A DNA stretch of 64,000 bases from contig NZ_CP089975.1 of assembly GCF_029581575.1 (NCBI RefSeq), positions 62,001 to 126,000 of the forward strand, in the 5' to 3' direction. A program made the position numbers and the translations under genes. A model generated the notes under the pieces. It was given only the letters and a program-made list of their open reading frames with translations. It searched no databases and was not told the DNA's origin. The stretch is from Moraxella nasibovis (GTDB taxonomy: Bacteria; Pseudomonadota; Gammaproteobacteria; Pseudomonadales; Moraxellaceae). Each line of letters starts with the position of its first letter. Positions within the stretch are counted from its first letter, which is position 1. Below, piece by piece: positions 1 through 8,167 of this stretch.

Positions 1-7
1 TGGGCGC

Positions 8-1099
8 ATGAAATCGCACATTTTGGCGCACTATGTCATTCGAGCGGCGTTTTTGGCGATGCTTGGGGCGGTGGCAGGTCTGTGGCTGCTGCAAATGGTC
101 TTTGCGTATCTGGGTGAGCTTGAAAACATCAGCGACACCTACACGCTGACGGATGCGCTTTGGTTCATTGTGTATCGTTCGCCTTATTTTTTGGTGCAGT
201 TTATTCCCACAGGTGCGCTCTTGGGGGCGGTGGTGGGTCTTGGGCTTTTGGCAGGCAGCAGTGAGCTGGTGAGCATGCAGGCATCGGGCGTGAGCAAATA
301 CCGCATCATCAGCTGGGCGATGATTCCTGCCAGTTTGTTTGTGATGATTTCATTGCTTGTCAATCAGTTCATCTTGCCCATCTCCAACCAAAAAGCTGAT
401 GCCATCAGCAGCGATCAGCCCATCAGCCAGCTCATTCATGTCAATGGCTACTGGTCGGTGAGCGAGCATGAAGGTGGTCAGGACATCGTCTATATCAGCT
501 ATGCCGACAGCGAAGGCAAGCTTGGCGAGACCAAACGCTATGCGCTCAACGAACACAGCAACCTAACCGCCGCCATGCGTGCAGGCTCTGGCAGCTACGC
601 CAGTAGTGATGCCGATGCACGCTACACTTGGCAGCTCAGCGATGTCGATGCCATCGATATCGGCAGCCAAGGCATCACACAAAACCATGAGAATGCTCGC
701 ACGCTGACTTTGCCGATCGCCCCAAGCGATGTGCATCTTTTGACGCGTGAGCCTGATGACATGTCTTTGACCGATCTGTATGCACACCGACAGCTGATGC
801 GCCATCAAGGCACGAGCAGTCTACGCCATGAGCTCAGCTTTTGGCAAAAGCTGTGGTCGCCGTTTGCGGTGCTGTCTTTGGTGCTGGTGGCGTCGTCTTT
901 TGTGTTTGGGTCGCTGCGCTCACAGGGTCTGGGGTTGCGTATTGTGATGGCGTTATTGACAGGCTTATTGTTCAGTTATTTGACGGATTTGACAGGATTT
1001 ATTGCCTTGGCAGCCAATTGGTCGCCTTTTGTCATGGCGCTCTTGCCCATCATCATCAGTGCGGCGGCAGGCGTGTATTTGCTGCAAAGACGGCAGTAG
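8..1099 (+). CDS. lptG: LptG, LPS export ABC transporter permease
   Basis: Inner-membrane permease of the LptB2FGC complex, which extracts lipopolysaccharide from the inner membrane and feeds it to the periplasmic Lpt bridge. The 363-residue length is usual for the family. It has one membrane segment near residues 12-35, a second group at about 55-120 (including the conserved small-residue stretch GSSELVSMQASGVS), a periplasmic beta-jellyroll domain, and three C-terminal membrane helices from about residue 280. The only upstream sequence is 7 bases, so lptF, normally directly upstream, would lie outside the window. The ATG fits the family N-terminus (short cytoplasmic lead, then helix 1). A hairpin terminator follows at 1141-1173. 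Confidence 0.95.
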   Translation: MKSHILAHYVIRAAFLAMLGAVAGLWLLQMVFAYLGELENISDTYTLTDALWFIVYRSPYFLVQFIPTGALLGAVVGLGLLAGSSELVSMQASGVSKYRIISWAMIPASLFVMISLLVNQFILPISNQKADAISSDQPISQLIHVNGYWSVSEHEGGQDIVYISYADSEGKLGETKRYALNEHSNLTAAMRAGSGSYASSDADARYTWQLSDVDAIDIGSQGITQNHENARTLTLPIAPSDVHLLTREPDDMSLTDLYAHRQLMRHQGTSSLRHELSFWQKLWSPFAVLSLVLVASSFVFGSLRSQGLGLRIVMALLTGLLFSYLTDLTGFIALAANWSPFVMALLPIIISAAAGVYLLQRRQ

Positions 1100-1140
1100 G
1101 GTGTTTGGCTGTGGCTGGCTGACTAATTTTACCAACAACA

Positions 1141-1173
1141 AACGACCAAAAGCGGTCGTTTTTGTTTTTGTGG
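1141..1173 (+). terminator. Intrinsic terminator after lptG
   Basis: Arms AACGACC and GGTCGTT close a short loop and are followed by a T-rich run (TTTTTGTTTTTG). It lies about 40 bases past the lptG stop. Confidence 0.8.
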
Positions 1174-1237
1174 GCATTTGCCATTCGGTCAGTATGTGCC
1201 AAGCGAATGATAAATCTACCACAAAATTATGTGATGT

Positions 1238-1310
1238 CGTAGGTTGGGTTGAGCCTGCAAAACCCAACAAACTCAATGAGTTATGCCATAAATTTGGGTT
1301 ACGCACAGCT
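1238..1310. repeat. Dispersed intergenic repeat, copy A
   Basis: An inverted arrangement GTTGGGTT...AACCCAAC is followed by ACTCAATGAGTTATGCC and TTTGGGTTACGC. The words AAACCCAACAAA and (A)TTCAA(A/T)GA recur near 35180, and the GTAGGTTG...GAGC start recurs near 4943. It lies in the gap between convergent lptG and ompR. Together with copies B and C it suggests a degenerate repeat family of this genome. Confidence 0.55.
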
Positions 1311-1355
1311 TCCCAAACTACAAATCTTATTTTTCTCTTATTTTTTTCAATAAAA

Positions 1356-1384
1356 AAAAGCAGGCGAAACACCTGCTTTTGGGT
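1356..1384 (-). terminator. Intrinsic terminator after ompR
   Basis: AAAAGCAGG and CCTGCTTTT flank a 7-base loop. Read on the minus strand it ends in a long T run (the AAAAAAAA at 1352-1359). It lies just past the ompR stop codon. Confidence 0.8.
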
Positions 1385-1402
1385 GATAAAGCCATCAAGT
1401 CA

Positions 1403-2137
1403 TCAGCTCTCCGCCCCATCTGGCACGAACACATAGCCCACGCCCCACACGGTCTGAATGTAGCGAGCTTGTGATGGGTTGTCTTCAATCAGACGGCGCA
1501 GGCGGGACACTTGCACATCGATTGAGCGCTCCATCGCACCCCATTCACGCCCACGAGCCAGATTCATGAGCTTATCACGAGTCAGTGGCTCTCGTGGGTG
1601 CTGCACTAGGGCTTTTAGGACGCTAAATTCGCCTGTGGTCAAGGTCACGACATTGCCATCACGCTTTAAGGTGCGGGTGGACAAATCAAGCGTCCAAGGA
1701 CCAAATTCTACCACTTCCATCTGCTGACTTGGGGCGCCGGGCAGTTCTCGGTTTTGGCGGCGCAGTACAGCTTTGATGCGAGCGAGCAGCTCTTTTGGGT
1801 TGAAAGGCTTTGGCAGATAGTCGTCCGCCCCTGCTTCTAAGCCTGCGATGCGGTCGGCATCTGAGCCTTTGGCGGTGAGCATGATGATGGGAATGTCTGA
1901 ATTTTCGGCACGCAAGCGCTTACAGATGCTGATGCCATCTTCATCAGGCAGCATCAAATCCAGCACGATGAGCGAGAAAATTTCACGAGAGATGAATTTA
2001 TCCATCTGCTTGCCGTCGTGCGCCACACGCACCACAAAGCCGTCATCTTCCAAAAAACGCTGCAATAGCGTACGCAAACGCACATCATCATCGACGACCA
2101 AAATGCGATGGGCAATGTTTTCATTAAGTTCTGTCAT
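1403..2137 (-). CDS. ompR: OmpR, two-component response regulator
   Basis: DNA-binding response regulator, 244 residues. The receiver domain (about 10-125) has the acidic pair VVDDD near residue 15, the phospho-acceptor Asp60 in LIVLDLMLP, a conserved Thr in MLTAK and the Lys in YLPKPF. The winged-helix DNA-binding domain (about 145-240) has the OmpR signatures RSIDVQVSRLRR and TVWGVGYVF. It controls porin and envelope genes in relatives. The usual partner kinase gene envZ is absent: the next gene on the 3' side is convergent lptG and on the 5' side divergent tex. The sensor must be encoded elsewhere. A terminator follows at 1356-1384. Confidence 0.95.
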   Translation of the reverse strand: MTELNENIAHRILVVDDDVRLRTLLQRFLEDDGFVVRVAHDGKQMDKFISREIFSLIVLDLMLPDEDGISICKRLRAENSDIPIIMLTAKGSDADRIAGLEAGADDYLPKPFNPKELLARIKAVLRRQNRELPGAPSQQMEVVEFGPWTLDLSTRTLKRDGNVVTLTTGEFSVLKALVQHPREPLTRDKLMNLARGREWGAMERSIDVQVSRLRRLIEDNPSQARYIQTVWGVGYVFVPDGAES

Positions 2138-2464
2138 GGTTTGTCCTTAGGATTTGCCGTTGAGCCATTTTGTTAGTGTACAACATTGCACAAAAAAATG
2201 TAACAATTTTTTGACGCCTTTGCTCATTTTTATGCAAATTTTTTGCAAAATTTCACCAGATTTTGGCAAAAATCACGACGCATGATGAGCAATCTGCCCC
2301 ATCATACCACGCCCATGCCGTGAATAAAGTAAAATTTACCAACGATAACAATTTTTCATTCAAATCTTTTTAGCAAATCGTGCTTTTGCATGAATTTGCG
2401 GTTTTTAAGATGATTTGACTGTGATAAAATGGCAAGCATTTTCAAATTCACTAAAAGAGCAGTT
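2138..2464. other. Divergent ompR/tex promoter region
   Basis: 327 bases between divergent ompR and tex. The sequence is AT-rich with A and T runs and must hold both promoters. No operator, RNA or small gene could be assigned. Confidence 0.5.
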
Positions 2465-4819
2465 ATGAGCGAACAAATCTTATCAGCCATCAACCACGAC
2501 GCCATTTATGACAAACTTGCCAAAGAGCATGGCGTCCGCCCAAGCCAAGTGTCGGCATTCGCCCGATTGTTTGACGAAGGCAGCAGCGTGCCGTTCATCG
2601 CTCGCTATCGCAAAGAGCAGACGGGCGGCTTGGACGATGCTTTATTGCGTGCTTTGGAAAAGGGCTTGGGGTCGGAGCGTGATTTGGCGGCAAGACGCCT
2701 AAAAATCATTGAGCTGATGAATGCCCAAAATGTCTTGACGGACGAGCTGGTGGCACGCATTGAGCAGGCTGGGACGAAACTTGAATTAGAAGAGATTTAT
2801 CAGCCGTACCGCCCACGCCGTCGCTCTGTGTCTGCTCGTGCGAAGCTGGCAGGGCTTGAGCCTGTTGCCAAAGCGATTTTGGCAGGGGCAAATCCAGCCG
2901 ATGCACTGGCAGGGTTTGGCTGTCCTGAGACTTTGACAGATGAGACGGGCGAGACTTTTGAGGCGGATTTTGGTTCGTTTGACAAGCAGTTAGCAGGCGT
3001 GCAGGCGATCATCTTGGACGATTGGGCTCAGGATTTGGATTTGCTTGATGCGGTGCGTACAGGCTTTAATAAGACCGCCAGCATTCGCTCAGAGCTTGTC
3101 GGCGAAGAAAAACGAGAGGCAGGCGAGAAATTTAAAGATTATTTTGAGCATAGCGAACCATTTGCCAAATTGTCCAATCATCGCCTGCTTGCCATGCTTC
3201 GTGGTCGTCAGCAAAATGTACTGGTGCTACATGTTGATGGCGAAGATGAGCCGTTTGTTGAGCAAATCAAGTCGCATTTTGGTGTGGATGCATCGGCGCA
3301 AAATGGGGCATTTTTAGCAGATACGGCGGACAAGCTGTGGCACGCCAAGTGGCGATCTCAGATTGAGCATCGTCTTTTGACCGAACGCCGTGTGGCGGCT
3401 GAGACCGATGCGATTGGCGTGTTTGCCGAGAATTTAAAGCACCTACTGATGACCGCTCCAGCAGGTCGCAAGGTCATCTTGGGTGTGGATCCGGGCATTC
3501 GTCATGGCGTAAAAATGGCGGTGATCGATGCCACAGGCGATGTGCAGGCGACCCAGACCGTTTATCCGTTTGAGCCTTATAATAAGGTGGATGAGGCACG
3601 AGCGGTGATTGCCAATTTAATCAAAACGCATGGCGTGGAGCTGGTTGCCATCGGCAACGGTACAGCCAGCCGAGAGACTGAGACTTTGGTCAAAGCCATC
3701 ATTGATGACGAAAAGCTGTCCGCCAAAGCCTTAGTCATCTCTGAGGCAGGTGCGTCTGTGTATTCAGCGAGTGAGATTGCAAGCAGTGAGCTGCCTGATC
3801 TTGATGTGTCGGTGCGTGGGGCGGTGTCCATTGCCAGACGATTACAAGACCCACTGTCCGAGCTGGTTAAAGTTGAGCCAAAAGCCATCGGTGTGGGGCA
3901 ATATCAGCACGATGTCAATCAGGCGGAGCTTGAATCTAGCCTAGATAAAGTCACCGAAGACTGCGTGAATGCGGTGGGCGTGGATGTCAATACGGCAAGC
4001 CCTGCCATTCTTGCTCATATCGCAGGTCTTAATAAAAATGTCGCCCAGCAAATCGTGGATTATCGCCGTGCCAATGGCGCATTCAAAAACCGTGAAGAGC
4101 TAAAAGCCGTGCCACGCTTGGGCGTGAAAACTTTTGAGCAAGCGGCGGGCTTTTTGCGTATCAAAGACGGCACCGAACCGCTAGATGCCACAGGCGTGCA
4201 TCCTGAGAGTTATGGCTTGGTGTATGAGATTTTGCGTAAGGCGGACAAGTCTTTGGGCGAGGTGCTGGGCAATGAGACGCTTGCCAAATCATTAAACGAC
4301 AGTGCGGATAATTTTAGCCAAACCGCCACCGTGCTTGCCGAGCTTGCCAAACCTGCCCACGACCCACGAGGCGAATTTAAAACTGCCAAATTCCGTGATG
4401 ATGTCAATGCCATCAAAGATTTGGCGGTTGGCATGGTGCTAGAAGGTGTGGTAACGAATGTAACCGCCTTTGGCTGTTTTGTGGATGTCGGCGTGCATCA
4501 AGATGGACTGGTGCATATTTCAGAGCTGTCTGATGACTTTGTGGAGAATCCTGCCAGCGTGGTCAAGCCACAAGACATCGTGCAGGTTCGAGTGATTTCG
4601 GTGGATGAGGCTCGTGGCCGCATTGGTTTTAGTATGAAGTCAGAAAAATCAAGCGATAAAGCCAGCACCGCCAAAGCCGACCGCAAGGCGGACAAGCCAA
4701 AATCATCTGGACAAAGAGCAAATAAAGCCAAAAAAGACACCCGCCCACAAAAGATTGACCAAAAAACAAGCGATAAAATGGGCAGTCTTGGTGCGTTATT
4801 AAAACAAGCAGGTTTGTGA
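2465..4819 (+). CDS. tex: Tex, S1-domain RNA-binding transcription accessory protein
   Basis: Cytoplasmic nucleic-acid-binding protein with a helical N-terminal region, a YqgF/RNase H-like domain (about residues 330-450, starting GVDPGIRHGVKMAV), a helix-hairpin-helix region (ASPAILAHIAGLNKNVAQ and VPRLGVKTFEQAAGFLR) and a C-terminal S1 domain (about 650-720, GMVLEGVVTNVTAFGCFVDV). A Lys/Asp-rich tail follows. The ATG at 2465 (MSEQILSAINHD) is preferred over an upstream in-frame start at 2429 because it matches the family start and has AAGAG upstream. That gives 784 residues, normal for Tex. Monocistronic; terminator at 5040-5071. Confidence 0.95.
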   Translation: MSEQILSAINHDAIYDKLAKEHGVRPSQVSAFARLFDEGSSVPFIARYRKEQTGGLDDALLRALEKGLGSERDLAARRLKIIELMNAQNVLTDELVARIEQAGTKLELEEIYQPYRPRRRSVSARAKLAGLEPVAKAILAGANPADALAGFGCPETLTDETGETFEADFGSFDKQLAGVQAIILDDWAQDLDLLDAVRTGFNKTASIRSELVGEEKREAGEKFKDYFEHSEPFAKLSNHRLLAMLRGRQQNVLVLHVDGEDEPFVEQIKSHFGVDASAQNGAFLADTADKLWHAKWRSQIEHRLLTERRVAAETDAIGVFAENLKHLLMTAPAGRKVILGVDPGIRHGVKMAVIDATGDVQATQTVYPFEPYNKVDEARAVIANLIKTHGVELVAIGNGTASRETETLVKAIIDDEKLSAKALVISEAGASVYSASEIASSELPDLDVSVRGAVSIARRLQDPLSELVKVEPKAIGVGQYQHDVNQAELESSLDKVTEDCVNAVGVDVNTASPAILAHIAGLNKNVAQQIVDYRRANGAFKNREELKAVPRLGVKTFEQAAGFLRIKDGTEPLDATGVHPESYGLVYEILRKADKSLGEVLGNETLAKSLNDSADNFSQTATVLAELAKPAHDPRGEFKTAKFRDDVNAIKDLAVGMVLEGVVTNVTAFGCFVDVGVHQDGLVHISELSDDFVENPASVVKPQDIVQVRVISVDEARGRIGFSMKSEKSSDKASTAKADRKADKPKSSGQRANKAKKDTRPQKIDQKTSDKMGSLGALLKQAGL

Positions 4820-4845
4820 TTTTATGGTTGTTTAATTTAAAAATT

Positions 4846-5000
4846 GTAGGGCGAGCTACCCCACCGTTTGGGATTCACACCCAAAATGGTGGGCTAAGCC
4901 CACCCTACACGACCGATAAAAGAATACAACATCATACGATTTGGTAGGTTGAGCAAAGCTGAAAACCCAGTAAATTCAAATATTTGCACTCTACACGACC
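4846..5000. repeat. Dispersed intergenic repeat, copy B
   Basis: A large hairpin (TAGGGCGAGCTACCCCACC... pairing with ...GGTGGGCTAAGCCCACCCTA, about 4847-4908) is followed by CTACACGACC. A second unit, GGTAGGTTGAGCAAAGCTGAAAACCCAG..TAAATTCAAATATTTGCAC..CTACACGACC, ends near 5000. The words ACACCCAAAATGGTGGG and CCTACACGAC recur in copy C at 35159-35240. Confidence 0.6.
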
Positions 5001-5039
5001 GTACGATTTTATGGTAATTTTGTCATTCGTTTGGTATAA

Positions 5040-5071
5040 AATAAGCCGTCCTTGATGGCTTATTTTTTAAC
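5040..5071 (+). terminator. Terminator serving tex
   Basis: AATAAGCC and GGCTTATT arms with a 9-base loop, followed by TTTTTAA. Confidence 0.7.
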
Positions 5072-5074
5072 CCA

Positions 5075-5107
5075 TAAAAAATCCCCCAAATTTTTGGAGG
5101 ATTTTTT
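5075..5107 (-). terminator. Terminator serving gltA
   Basis: AAAAAATCCCCC...GGAGGATTTTTT forms a stem with A/T runs on both sides, just past the gltA stop. It could act in either direction. Confidence 0.7.
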
Positions 5108-5121
5108 GGTTAAATGGCAGA

Positions 5122-6399
5122 TTATTTACGATCTTCCAATTTAACGAATGGGCGGTGCGTCTCGCCAGTGTAGCGTTGGCGTGGACGACCAATCTTGAAC
5201 GGTTCAGAGTGTATTTCAGTCCAGTGGCTGATCCAGCCCACAGTACGAGCCAGAGCAAAGATTACGGTAAACATTGAAGTTGGGATACCGATGGCTTTTA
5301 GGATGATGCCAGAGTAGAAATCCACATTCGGATATAGCTTACGCTCGATGAAGTATGGGTCAGACAGAGCAATTTTTTCTAGTTCCATCGCCAGTTGTAG
5401 CTTAGGATCGTTGACGCCCAATGCACCCAAGACTTCATCACAAGTCTCTTTCATCACTTTGGCACGAGGGTCAAAGTTCTTATAAACACGGTGACCAAAG
5501 CCCATCAGCTTGGCTTCTTTGGTTTTTACTTTTTCCATGAACGGAGCGACATTTTCAATCGTGCCGATCTCGTCTAGCATTTCAAGTACCGCTTCGTTGG
5601 CACCGCCGTGTGATGGTCCCCACAGTGCTACGATACCTGCTGCGATACACGCATAAGGGTTGGCGCCAGTTGAGCCTGCCAAACGCACGGTAGAGGTCGA
5701 TGCGTTTTGTTCGTGGTCGGCGTGTAGGGTAAAGATCTTGTCCATCGCTTTAACAAGCACAGGATTTGGCTTGTAATTGACATCGCCTGGGGTGGCAAAC
5801 ATCATGTACAGGAAGTTTTCAGCATAGCTGAAGTCTTTGCGTGGATATAAGAATGGCTCGCCGATTGAGTATTTGTAGCTCATCGCCGCAAGTGTCGGTA
5901 CTTTTGCGATCAAATCAACCGCCGTCTCATCACGGTGAGCAGCGTCAGAGATGTCCAGATGGTTGTGGTAGAATGCAGACAACGCACCAACAACGCCAAC
6001 CATGATCGCCATCGGATGCGCATCACGGCGGAAACCTTCAAAGAATTTACGCAGTTGGTCATGTACTGCCATCTTGCTAGAGATACGCTCATAGAACGCT
6101 TCTTTTTGCTCGGCAGTTGGCAAGTTGCCGTAAAGTAGGGCGTAGCAAACTTCCAGGTATTCAGCATTGTCAGCCAGCTCGTCAATGGCATAACCACGGT
6201 GTAGCAGTTCGCCTTTGTCGCCGTCAATGTAAGTCAGTTTTGATTCTACTGGGGCAGTTGCCATGAAGCCTGGGTCATAAGTCCAAAAACCTGCTTTATT
6301 GACTGCTGAAATGTCCAAAACAGGGCGACCCAATGTTGATTCTAGTACTGGCATCTCATATTCTGTGCCGTCCACGACTAATTTAACTTCTTTTGACAT
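5122..6399 (-). CDS. gltA: GltA, type II citrate synthase
   Basis: Condenses oxaloacetate with acetyl-CoA to citrate, the entry step of the TCA cycle. The 425 residues match the hexameric Gram-negative type. It carries the family signature [14 protein letters not shown] with its catalytic His, an upstream active-site His in [11 protein letters not shown], and a C-terminal GRPRQRYTG near the end. The ATG at 6399 (MSKEVKLVV) is used rather than an upstream in-frame start at 6450, because AGAGG sits at correct spacing and the product then begins as family members do. It is divergent from sdhCDAB-sucAB-lpd, so the TCA genes flank one large regulatory region. Confidence 0.97.
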   Translation of the reverse strand: MSKEVKLVVDGTEYEMPVLESTLGRPVLDISAVNKAGFWTYDPGFMATAPVESKLTYIDGDKGELLHRGYAIDELADNAEYLEVCYALLYGNLPTAEQKEAFYERISSKMAVHDQLRKFFEGFRRDAHPMAIMVGVVGALSAFYHNHLDISDAAHRDETAVDLIAKVPTLAAMSYKYSIGEPFLYPRKDFSYAENFLYMMFATPGDVNYKPNPVLVKAMDKIFTLHADHEQNASTSTVRLAGSTGANPYACIAAGIVALWGPSHGGANEAVLEMLDEIGTIENVAPFMEKVKTKEAKLMGFGHRVYKNFDPRAKVMKETCDEVLGALGVNDPKLQLAMELEKIALSDPYFIERKLYPNVDFYSGIILKAIGIPTSMFTVIFALARTVGWISHWTEIHSEPFKIGRPRQRYTGETHRPFVKLEDRK

Positions 6400-7384
6400 A
6401 ATAAACCTCTTTGGTTGTTGGTGTCCTTGTCTGCATGATGCCACTTTCACTCATGGCGAAGGTGCATGATGAGAGCTGACGAGTTGAATCGCATCCATTG
6501 TTAAACCTTTTAAGCACAAGATGCGACATCCTTGTTTGGCGTTTTTAGCGTGCAAATAACACGCACTCCACTTGGTGTGCTGATAATACAAAAACTTTGC
6601 ACAACTTACAAGCTTTAACACGAAAAAATCTCAAAAACACCCTGTTTTGTCAGAAGATTTTGCTGAAAATGTGATAAAACCTGAGAACAACTGTACTTAA
6701 AGTACCCAGTGATTGTAGGGATAATTTTTTGTTTTGACAAGGATTTTTGTTCACAATGACATCATTTGTAACAATTTATTTGGTTTGTCGTTTCATTATG
6801 GGGACAAATTTGGCTAAAAACTTGCGCCGACAATTCAAATCAATTCATCAGTAAAAATTCTAAAATGAATGTTTGGTGTGCTGAACTTCCCATCAAAATT
6901 GCCATCAAAATAGGTCGGATGGTGCGTCTTGACCACCCAAGGCACGAGTCATGCGAAATTCTGCCGTGATTTTTGCACGATTTTGCGATTGTTTTTTATT
7001 GGTTACAAAAAATTGCCACATTTTTAACAAAAATAGCCAAATTCATTTGTAAAATTTCGTTAAGCGTTTTATAATCTCAATATTTACCAACCTGCTTTTA
7101 TAAATGATAATCACTTGCAGTATCGGGCTTTGGCGATGCGATACTCGTGATTTCCCAAGCTGCGATGGATTGTTTTTTGTGAAAGTGATTTTTTTTGATG
7201 GTGTTCGCTGTGTAGAGTGTAAACTCTTGGGCATAATTTGCTTTGTGTTATGTTATTAGATGCAGTATAAGCCATGAGTGCTTTTTGGTGTTAAATAACC
7301 CAAATTAAATGCGTGCCTAGGGATTGTCCCATCAGCCAGCTCTCCTTGCCCTGTGCGGCTTAAAATTAGATAAGGATGCCCGCT
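6400..7384. other. Long divergent gltA/sdhC regulatory region
   Basis: About 980 bases with no convincing gene. The sequence is AT-rich with many TTTTTT/AAAAA tracts. It must hold the promoters of gltA and of the sdh-suc operon. A TAAATGATAATCAC element at 7101-7113 resembles half of a Fur box (weak evidence). A 63-codon minus-strand frame at 7043-7234 lacks a ribosome site and protein-like composition and was not called. Confidence 0.5.
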
Positions 7385-7765
7385 GTGAAAAGCAACCGAC
7401 CGATTAACCTACCTTTGAGTCAGGTGATTGCGGTGAACTCAAAATCACCCATCGCCATGGCTTCTATCTTGCACCGTGTTTCTGGCATTGTGCTGTTCTT
7501 ACTCGTTCCTGTAATGCTGTGTGCCTTACAAACTTCATTGTCATCGCCAGAAGGCTTTGCTTCGGTATTTGACAATATTGCCGTGCGTTTTGTGGCATGG
7601 GTATTTGTGGCAGCGACCGCATATCACTTTGTGATGGGTGTCAAGCATTTGCTTGCTGACTTAGGCTGTAACGAAGAATTCAAATCTGGTAAGACCGCTG
7701 CGATCGTGAGTTTCATCATCGCTGCCATCTTAATCGTGGCTTCGTTTGTATGGGTGATGTTCTAA
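7385..7765 (+). CDS. sdhC: SdhC, succinate dehydrogenase cytochrome b556 subunit
   Basis: Membrane anchor of complex II that helps bind heme b and ubiquinone. It has the N-terminal signature RPINLPLSQV, then SPIAMASILHRVSG, where Ser and Arg line the quinone site. Three membrane helices follow, and the heme-ligand candidate His lies in YHFVMGVKHLLAD. Start choice: an ATG at 7376 overlaps the AAGGA ribosome site itself, whereas GTG at 7385 lies 8 bases after it. GTG is preferred, giving 126 residues. The stop overlaps sdhD as TAATG, implying translational coupling. First gene of sdhCDAB. Confidence 0.93.
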   Translation: MKSNRPINLPLSQVIAVNSKSPIAMASILHRVSGIVLFLLVPVMLCALQTSLSSPEGFASVFDNIAVRFVAWVFVAATAYHFVMGVKHLLADLGCNEEFKSGKTAAIVSFIIAAILIVASFVWVMF

Positions 7766-8121
7766 TGACTAGAAATAATTCAGGTATTAAAAGTGCGACA
7801 GGTCTGACAGGCTCAGGCTCTCGTGATTGGATCTTGCAGCGTATCAGCGCCGTCGTGCTTGCGGTGTATGCACTGGTGGTTGTGGGATTTTTCTTATTTA
7901 ATGATGTCAATTATGACACTTGGCGCAGCTTTATGATGAGCTTGCCAATGAAATTGTTCAGCCTTGTGGTCATCTTATCACTCGTGTTTCACGCATGGGT
8001 GGGTATGTGGACGGTATTTACCGACTATGTCAAATCATCAGGTCTGCGTTTGGTACTACAAGCAGCGGTTATCATTGCTGTTTTGGTGTATCTGTTCTGG
8101 GGCGTGATGATTTTTTGGTAA
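7765..8121 (+). CDS. sdhD: SdhD, succinate dehydrogenase membrane anchor subunit
   Basis: Second hydrophobic anchor of complex II, 118 residues with three predicted helices. The motif GSGSRDWILQRISAV near the N-terminus is the SdhD signature (Trp and Arg near the quinone site). A His in SLVFHAWVGMWTVFTDY fits the axial heme ligand helix. The ATG at 7765 overlaps the sdhC stop by one base. An earlier in-frame codon at 7750 lies inside sdhC and is not needed. Confidence 0.93.
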   Translation: MTRNNSGIKSATGLTGSGSRDWILQRISAVVLAVYALVVVGFFLFNDVNYDTWRSFMMSLPMKLFSLVVILSLVFHAWVGMWTVFTDYVKSSGLRLVLQAAVIIAVLVYLFWGVMIFW

Positions 8122-8167
8122 TTTGCCAATCATCATCTGATACATTGATAAAATTTTAGGAATTAAC

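Larger units (their letters stand above)
4820..5121. other. tex-gltA convergent intergenic region
   Basis: 302 bases between convergent genes. It contains dispersed repeat copy B (4846-5000) and two back-to-back terminators. No gene was seen. Confidence 0.6.

Noticed and set aside
7043-7234. Small minus-strand frame upstream of sdhC
   Set aside because: No ribosome site, Ser/Lys-rich peptide with no fold, and it overlaps the likely promoter region.
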